Below, piece by piece: positions 14,190-18,847 of a stretch of DNA of 18,847 nucleotides. Source of the stretch: Solirubrobacterales bacterium (lineage in GTDB: Bacteria; Actinomycetota; Thermoleophilia; Solirubrobacterales; Solirubrobacteraceae); the NCBI GenBank assembly GCA_017354065.1, contig JAFMRN010000008.1, forward strand, positions 1 through 18,847, written 5' to 3'. The first letter of the stretch is position 1, and each line of letters begins with the position of its first letter. The notes below the pieces were generated by a model, which was not told the DNA's origin, made no database searches, and was given only the letters and a program-made list of their open reading frames with translations. The translations under genes and the position numbers were made by a program.

Positions 14190-16808
14190 ATGGCGATGAC
14201 CTCCGACCAGATCCGCAGCACGTTCCTGGAGTTCTTCGAGTCCAAGGGGCATGCGCGCCAGGACGGCGCATCGCTGATTCCGCCGGCCCAGGACAAGTCG
14301 GCGCTGTTCGTGGTCGCGGGGATGCACCCGCTGAAGGCGTACTTCGCGGGGACCGAGCGGCCGCCGGCCAAGCGCCTGACCACCTGCCAGCCGTCTTTCC
14401 GGACCGAGGACATTGAGAACGTCGGCGTCACCGCGCGACACCTGACCCTGTTCGAGATGCTCGGCAACTTCAGCTTCGGCGACTACTTCAAGCGCGAGGT
14501 GATCGAGTTCGCCTGGGACCTGTCCCGCCACGGCCTGGGTCTCAACGGGGAGGACATCTGGGTGACGGTGTTCGGCGGTGACGAGCAGCTGGGCCTCGGT
14601 CCCGACCAGGACGCGATCGAGATGTGGCAGGACGTCGGCGTCCCGCGTGAGCGGATCATCGAGCTCCCGCGCGAGGAGAACTTCTGGGAGTCCGGGGCCA
14701 CCGGGCCGTGTGGCCCTGACAGCGAGCTGTACCTCGACCGCGGCCTGGAGTTCGGCTCAGAAGACGACCTGCCCGGCGGGGAGAACCGGCGCTTCCTGGA
14801 GTTCTGGAACCTCGTCTTCATGCAGTACAACCAGGACCCGCCGAACAAGGTCACGCCGCTGCCCGCCCAGAACATCGACACCGGCCTGGGGCTGAACCGG
14901 CTCGCCGCGATCCTGCAGAACAAGGAAACGGTGTTCGAAACCGACCAGTTCGCGCCGCTGGTCGCGCTCGGTGAGCAGCTCTCGGGCCGCCGGTATGAGT
15001 CCGGTGACGCCGAGGTCGATCGCGCGCTGCGGATCCTCGCCGACCACGCGCGCGCGATGACCTTCATCATCTCGGAGGGGGTGGTGCCCTCCAACGAGCA
15101 CCGCGGCTACGTGCTTCGCCGGATCATGCGCCGCGCGATCCTGCAGGGCCGCCAGACCCTCGGGCTCGACCCCGGCTTCCTGTCGCGCTACCAGGGCGTC
15201 GTGACCGAGCTGATGGCGGACGCCTACCCGCGGATCGCCGAGCACCGCGAAACGATCTCCAAGTGGCTCGCCGCTGAGGAAGAGAGCTTCGGAAAGACGC
15301 TCGAGCAGGGCTCGCGGCTGCTGGACGAGCTGATCGCGCGCGCCAAGGACAACGGCGATGAGGGGATCCGCGCTGATGACGCCTTCCTGCTGCACGACAC
15401 GCACGGCTTCCCCGTCGACCTGACGCTCGAGATCGCCGCCGAGCACGATCTCGGCGTCGACCAGGAGGGCTTTGAGGGGCTGATGTCAGAGCAGCGCCGG
15501 CGCGCGCGGGAGACCGCGAAGTTCGCCGGCAAGGGGGCCGACCGCCAGCGCGTGGAGGAGTTCGCCGCGGCGGCCGGGTTCACTACCGAGTTCCATGGGT
15601 ATGCAAGCACGGCGCTCGAGACCACGGTCGGCGCGGTCGACGGTGACCTCGTGAAGCTGCTCGAGTCGCCGTTCTATGCCACTGGCGGCGGTCAGATCGC
15701 AGACGCCGGCAGCGTCGACGGCGCCGGCGTTGAGGACGTGTTCCGGCTCGGTGACGATCAGGTGCTGCGGATCAGCGGCAGCCTCGCGGTCGGCGACCGG
15801 GTCCGCGCGGTCGTCGACCCCGCGGCACGGCACGCGACCGAGGCCAACCACACCGCCACGCACCTGCTGCACGCTGCGCTGCGCGCCCGGCTCGGCGAGC
15901 ACGTCCACCAGGCCGGCTCCTACGTCGGCCCGGACAAGCTGCGCTTTGACTTCAACCACCCCCAGGCCGTCTCGGCCGACGAGCTGGACGACATCGAGGA
16001 CCAGGTCAACCGGTGGGTGCTGGGTGCCTACCCGGTGCGCGCGCTGACGACGACCCTGGATCAGGCCAAGGCCCTGGGTGCGATGGCGCTGTTCGGTGAG
16101 AAGTACGGCGACATCGTGCGCATGGTCGAGGTCGGTGACGGCTCCTTCAGCCGCGAGCTGTGCGGCGGCACGCACGTCGCCAACACGGCGGCGATCGGCG
16201 TGTTCCGGATCTTGTCGGAGACCTCATCGGCCGCGAACGTGCGCCGGATCGAGGCCGTCACCGGTCCCGAGGCGGTGGCGCTGCTGCGCGCCCACGACCG
16301 GGCGGCGGTCGACGCCGCGCGGGAACTGCGGGTCACGCCGGAGAACCTGGTTGAGGAGGCCAAGGGCCTGCGGGCCAAGGTGAAGCAACTCGAGAAGGCG
16401 GCCTCAAAGGCCGCCACAACCACCCCTGAGGCGGATCTCGACGGGCTGCTGGCCAAGGCCGAGGAGCTGGACGGCGCGAAGCTGATCGTCACCACCGTGG
16501 AGGGCATCGGCGGCGCGGCGCTGGCGGCGCTGGCGGACCAGCTGAAGTCCAAGCTCGACGGCGCTGTGGTGCTCGGCGCGCCCGGCGACGGCAAGGTTGA
16601 GCTGGTCGCGGCCGTCGCACCGGCGCTGGTCGAGCGCGGCGTGAAGGCCGGGGACGTGGTCAAGGTCGCCGCGGCCGAGGTCGGCGGTGGCGGTGGCGGG
16701 AAGCCGACCGCCGCGCGGGCTGGCGGGCGTGACGTCAGCAAGCTCTCTGACGCGCTGACCGTTGCGCACGAAGCGATCCGCGCGGCGCTTGCGGGTTCTG
16801 GCGCTTGA
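14190..16808 (+). CDS. alaS: Alanine--tRNA ligase
   Basis: The 872-residue protein is of standard length and charges tRNA-Ala. The catalytic core includes ENVGVTARHLTLFEMLGNFS, FWESGATGPCGPDSELY and NTGLGLNRLA-type residues (read as DTGLGLNRLA). The editing domain keeps the zinc ligands H554 and H558 (HTATH) and C658 and H662 (CGGTH), so clearance of mischarged Ser or Gly should work. The C-terminal DHHA1/C-Ala domain ends with a glycine run and GKPTAARAGG. The GPCGPDSE loop has Asp where many bacterial enzymes have Cys or Ser, a minor variation. The ATG at 14190 gives the expected N-terminus (SDQIRSTFLEFFESKGH). The 3' end overlaps the start of ruvX. Confidence 0.97.
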   Translation: MAMTSDQIRSTFLEFFESKGHARQDGASLIPPAQDKSALFVVAGMHPLKAYFAGTERPPAKRLTTCQPSFRTEDIENVGVTARHLTLFEMLGNFSFGDYFKREVIEFAWDLSRHGLGLNGEDIWVTVFGGDEQLGLGPDQDAIEMWQDVGVPRERIIELPREENFWESGATGPCGPDSELYLDRGLEFGSEDDLPGGENRRFLEFWNLVFMQYNQDPPNKVTPLPAQNIDTGLGLNRLAAILQNKETVFETDQFAPLVALGEQLSGRRYESGDAEVDRALRILADHARAMTFIISEGVVPSNEHRGYVLRRIMRRAILQGRQTLGLDPGFLSRYQGVVTELMADAYPRIAEHRETISKWLAAEEESFGKTLEQGSRLLDELIARAKDNGDEGIRADDAFLLHDTHGFPVDLTLEIAAEHDLGVDQEGFEGLMSEQRRRARETAKFAGKGADRQRVEEFAAAAGFTTEFHGYASTALETTVGAVDGDLVKLLESPFYATGGGQIADAGSVDGAGVEDVFRLGDDQVLRISGSLAVGDRVRAVVDPAARHATEANHTATHLLHAALRARLGEHVHQAGSYVGPDKLRFDFNHPQAVSADELDDIEDQVNRWVLGAYPVRALTTTLDQAKALGAMALFGEKYGDIVRMVEVGDGSFSRELCGGTHVANTAAIGVFRILSETSSAANVRRIEAVTGPEAVALLRAHDRAAVDAARELRVTPENLVEEAKGLRAKVKQLEKAASKAATTTPEADLDGLLAKAEELDGAKLIVTTVEGIGGAALAALADQLKSKLDGAVVLGAPGDGKVELVAAVAPALVERGVKAGDVVKVAAAEVGGGGGGKPTAARAGGRDVSKLSDALTVAHEAIRAALAGSGA

Positions 16809-17199
16809 TTACGGCAGCGCCCGCTGTGGCGTTGCGATCAGCGACCCGACCGGCGTGCTGGCGACGCCGCTGGAGGCCGTTTCGAAGCCGGGATCGCGCC
16901 AGGGGCAGGGAAAGCTGCTGGCGCTGATCGCCGAGCTGGATGTGGATCGTGTGGTTGTCGGCCTGCCCCTGTCGCTGAGCGGCGAGGACTCGGATCAGAC
17001 CCGGGAGGCGCGTGAGTTCGCGGCCGTCCTGGAAAAAAGGCTCCGGCACAGGCGCTTGGACGTTATAGTCGAGCTCTACGACGAGCGCTTTACCACGCGC
17101 TTGGCCCAACGTGACGGATCCGGGGTCAGCGTGCGTGCTGACGAGGATTCGCGCGCCGCGGCGCACCTGCTTTCCGGTTGGTTGGATTCTCAGCGCTAA
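16789..17199 (+). CDS. ruvX: Putative Holliday junction resolvase RuvX/YqgF
   Basis: The 136-residue protein has an RNase H-like fold. Conserved acidic positions are D7 in LALDYGSARCGVAISD, E99 in YDERFTT, and D118/D120 in ADEDSRAAAHLL; VVGLPLSLSG is the central strand. Relatives act in Holliday junction processing and in maturation of 16S rRNA 5' ends. The start is TTG at 16789, which gives the usual MRVLALDYG N-terminus and overlaps alaS by 20 nt. An upstream in-frame TTG at 16762 would add nine basic residues not typical of the family. The order alaS-ruvX-mltG is common in Gram-positive bacteria and supports the call. Confidence 0.92.
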   Translation: MRVLALDYGSARCGVAISDPTGVLATPLEAVSKPGSRQGQGKLLALIAELDVDRVVVGLPLSLSGEDSDQTREAREFAAVLEKRLRHRRLDVIVELYDERFTTRLAQRDGSGVSVRADEDSRAAAHLLSGWLDSQR

Positions 17200-17235
17200 G
17201 GCCCGGCCTGTCGGGTTGCCGTCAAGTCCATCCGT

Positions 17236-17265
17236 TAGGTTCCAGCGTTCAATGCGAGGAGCACC
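17236..17265 (+). promoter_or_regulatory. Possible -10 box and ribosome binding site before the mltG leader ORF
   Basis: TAGGTT (17236-17241) fits the TANNNT -10 pattern. TTGCCG lies only 14 nt before it, too close for a standard -35, so the promoter is uncertain. GAGGAG (17256-17261) is a strong Shine-Dalgarno 5 nt before the ATG at 17267, far better than anything directly before mltG. The 87-bp gap between ruvX and mltG contains nothing else I can identify. Confidence 0.3.
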
Positions 17266-17266
17266 A

Positions 17267-17290
17267 ATGGCGAACGTCAGCAGGGCATGA
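17267..17290 (+). CDS. Seven-residue leader peptide ORF coupled to mltG
   Basis: The ORF encodes MANVSRA and a TGA stop. It has a strong Shine-Dalgarno (GAGGAG) with good spacing, while mltG itself has none. The stop overlaps the mltG start in ATGA, so ribosomes finishing the leader could reinitiate on mltG. The peptide is probably unimportant in itself; a coupling role is inferred. It is out of frame with mltG, so it is not an N-terminal extension. Confidence 0.4.
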   Translation: MANVSRA

Positions 17291-18573
17291 GCAGCACTGA
17301 CTACCCGCGCCGTTACGCGGCAGACAGCGACTATGACGACTGGGGCTTCTCCGACTGGGATGACGGCGGCACCGCTGAGCGGGCGTCCGCACCGGATGCG
17401 GACGGGTACATCTCGGCCTGGCGATCCTCGCCGGCGGGCGCCGGTGCGCGACCTTCGGAGCTTTCAGGCACGGCCCGCCGTCGAAACAGAGCGCGCAGCG
17501 TGTCAGCGGGCGTTCAACGCCGGCGCCGCTTCGTCGCGCTCGGCCTGCTCGGAACGCTCGCGCTAGCCGCGGTCGTCGTGATCTGGTTCCTCGGCTCGCT
17601 GTTCCAGCCCTTCACCGGCTCCGGGTCCGGCCGAGTAAGCGTCGACATTCCCGCTGAGAGCACCTCGGCGGTCGGCAACCTGCTGGCACGCAAGGGCGTC
17701 ATCGCATCCGGGTTCTTCTTCAAGCTGCGCGCCGAGCTGTCCGGCGACCACCTGCGTGCGGGGAACTTCACGCTCGCGCACGGCATGTCCTACAGCGCCG
17801 CGTTGAAGGTATTGACCAGCTCGCCGGGCGCCGCGGCCGGCACCAGCATCACCGTCGCGCCGAATGAGTCGCGCTGGCAGCTCAGCAAGCGGCTCGCCAA
17901 CCAGGGGGTCAAGGGCAACTACCTGGCCGAGACCCAGCGCTCCTCGCTGCTCTCGCCGAAGGCCTACGGCGCGCCGGCCGGGACCACATCACTGGAAGGG
18001 TTCCTGTACCCGGACACCTACTCACTGAAGCCGCCGGCTAGCGCCAAGACGCTGATCGCCAGCCAGCTGGCCGAGTTCAAGGCGAAGTTCAAGACCGTCG
18101 ACATGTCCTGGGCGCACGCCCACCATCTGAGCGACTACGAGGTCCTGAAGGTCGCCTCACTGCTGGCGGCGGAGGCCGACCGGCCGGCCGACCTGCCGAA
18201 GGTCGCGGGCGTGATCTACAACCGGCTGCACGTCGGCATGACGCTCGGGCTCGACACCACCACCGCGTATGCGACCCACGACTACAGCGGCAACCTGTCC
18301 GCCTCTGAGCTGAAGATCAACTCCCCGTACAACACGCGCTTGCACAAGGGGCTGCCGCCGACGCCGATCAACAGCCCGGACCTGCGCGCGATCCAGGCCG
18401 CCGCGCATCCCGTGCCGACCAAGGACGTGTACTTCATCGTCAAGGTCTGCGGCAACGGAGCGCTGGCCTTCACCAACAACTACCAGCAGTTCCAGGGCTG
18501 GTCGGCGGCCTACAAGAAGGCCGTGGCCGCGCGCGGTGTCCAAGGCGCCGCGTACTGCAAATCCAGCGGGTGA
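17287..18573 (+). CDS. mltG: Endolytic peptidoglycan transglycosylase MltG (YceG family)
   Basis: The 428-residue protein cuts nascent glycan strands in the membrane and so sets strand length in cell-wall synthesis. Residues 1-80 are a cytoplasmic tail, acidic then basic, longer than in E. coli and typical of actinobacteria. One transmembrane helix spans about 82-104 and the rest is extracellular. A LysM-like part (VDIPAESTSAVGNLLARKGVI) precedes the catalytic domain with LEGFLYPDTY (236-245), ASLLAAEA with conserved E296 as the likely catalytic residue, VAGVIYNRL, YNTRLHKGLPPTPI and AAAHP. Translation is probably coupled to the 7-codon ORF upstream. Its stop overlaps the aroE GTG. Confidence 0.94.
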   Translation: MSSTDYPRRYAADSDYDDWGFSDWDDGGTAERASAPDADGYISAWRSSPAGAGARPSELSGTARRRNRARSVSAGVQRRRRFVALGLLGTLALAAVVVIWFLGSLFQPFTGSGSGRVSVDIPAESTSAVGNLLARKGVIASGFFFKLRAELSGDHLRAGNFTLAHGMSYSAALKVLTSSPGAAAGTSITVAPNESRWQLSKRLANQGVKGNYLAETQRSSLLSPKAYGAPAGTTSLEGFLYPDTYSLKPPASAKTLIASQLAEFKAKFKTVDMSWAHAHHLSDYEVLKVASLLAAEADRPADLPKVAGVIYNRLHVGMTLGLDTTTAYATHDYSGNLSASELKINSPYNTRLHKGLPPTPINSPDLRAIQAAAHPVPTKDVYFIVKVCGNGALAFTNNYQQFQGWSAAYKKAVAARGVQGAAYCKSSG

Positions 18574-18847
18574 GGCTGGGCGTGCTGGGCTGGCCGGTGG
18601 CCCACAGCCGCTCACCGGCGATGCAGAACGCCGCGCTCGGCGCGGTCGGGTTGGGTGACTGGCGCTACCAGCACCTGCCGGTGCTGCCGGAGCTGCTGGC
18701 CGAGACGCTGGGCGGGCTGGCGCGCGTCGGATTCCGGGGGGTCAACGTGACGATCCCGCACAAGCAGGCGGCGCTGGGACTGGCTGCTGAGCGCTCCGGG
18801 CGCGCGGACGCGATCGGCGCCGCCAACACGCTGCTGTTCGAGCCCGG
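18570..18847 (+). CDS. aroE: Shikimate dehydrogenase (partial; C-terminus beyond window)
   Basis: Ninety-two codons are visible from a GTG overlapping the mltG stop (GTGA). The shikimate-binding motif GWPVAHSRSP (S13, S15), GVNVTIPHK with catalytic K65, and AIGAANTL with N86 are all intact. The enzyme reduces 3-dehydroshikimate with NADPH in aromatic amino acid synthesis. The catalytic Asp and the NADP domain lie outside the window. The mltG-aroE order is common in actinobacteria. Confidence 0.93.
   Translation, partial: MRLGVLGWPVAHSRSPAMQNAALGAVGLGDWRYQHLPVLPELLAETLGGLARVGFRGVNVTIPHKQAALGLAAERSGRADAIGAANTLLFEP

Noticed and set aside
18152..18175. Apparent loss of a catalytic Glu in MltG (ASLLAAEA instead of ASIVEKET)
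   Set aside because: The first Glu of EKE varies in actinobacterial homologues. The second, the well conserved one, is present as E296, so the enzyme is likely active.

Overview
The window looks like chromosome from a high-GC actinobacterium. It most resembles the class Thermoleophilia (Solirubrobacter/Conexibacter-like). The case rests on GC-rich third codon positions, frequent GTG and TTG starts, TANNNT-type promoters, the conserved order hisS-aspS ... mnmA-alaS-ruvX-mltG-aroE, and secreted proteins with a cysteine-bracketed PASTA domain. The taxon is an inference; there is no rRNA gene to confirm it.

Left part (1-6219). A secreted glycoside hydrolase of family 5 (endoglycosylceramidase-like) runs off the left edge on the minus strand, apparently from a leaderless promoter. 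Divergent from it is a tight plus-strand run: glutamate formimidoyltransferase, a small two-helix membrane protein, an MBL-fold (glyoxalase II-like) hydrolase, hisS and aspS. Several genes overlap by 4 nt (ATGA, TTGA), so this reads as an operon.

Middle part (6220-12778). About 6.5 kb sits between aspS and mnmA like a cassette placed inside a translation/tRNA gene block. It holds four paralogous secreted proteins in the order minus, plus, plus, minus (A, B, C, D). Each has a signal peptide, a seven-bladed Vgb/NHL-like beta-propeller, one PASTA domain with two extra cysteines, and an approximately 90-residue C-terminal domain with four conserved cysteines that I do not recognise. A and D form one subfamily, B and C the other. 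A and D share a matching promoter (GCAACTT, then GTTAA at constant spacing) that looks like a target of an ECF sigma factor. This suggests a co-regulated envelope-related system separate from the housekeeping genes around it.

Right part (12779-18847). A second plus-strand operon: mnmA with an extra N-terminal IscU/NifU-like Fe-S scaffold domain, alaS, ruvX, a 7-codon leader ORF coupled to mltG, mltG, and the start of aroE (cut by the right edge). The two strongest leads are the scaffold-MnmA fusion, whose thiolase half carries CxxC plus C at the cluster/catalytic positions, and the four-gene propeller-PASTA cluster. No rRNA, tRNA, CRISPR array, transposase or integrase gene was seen.
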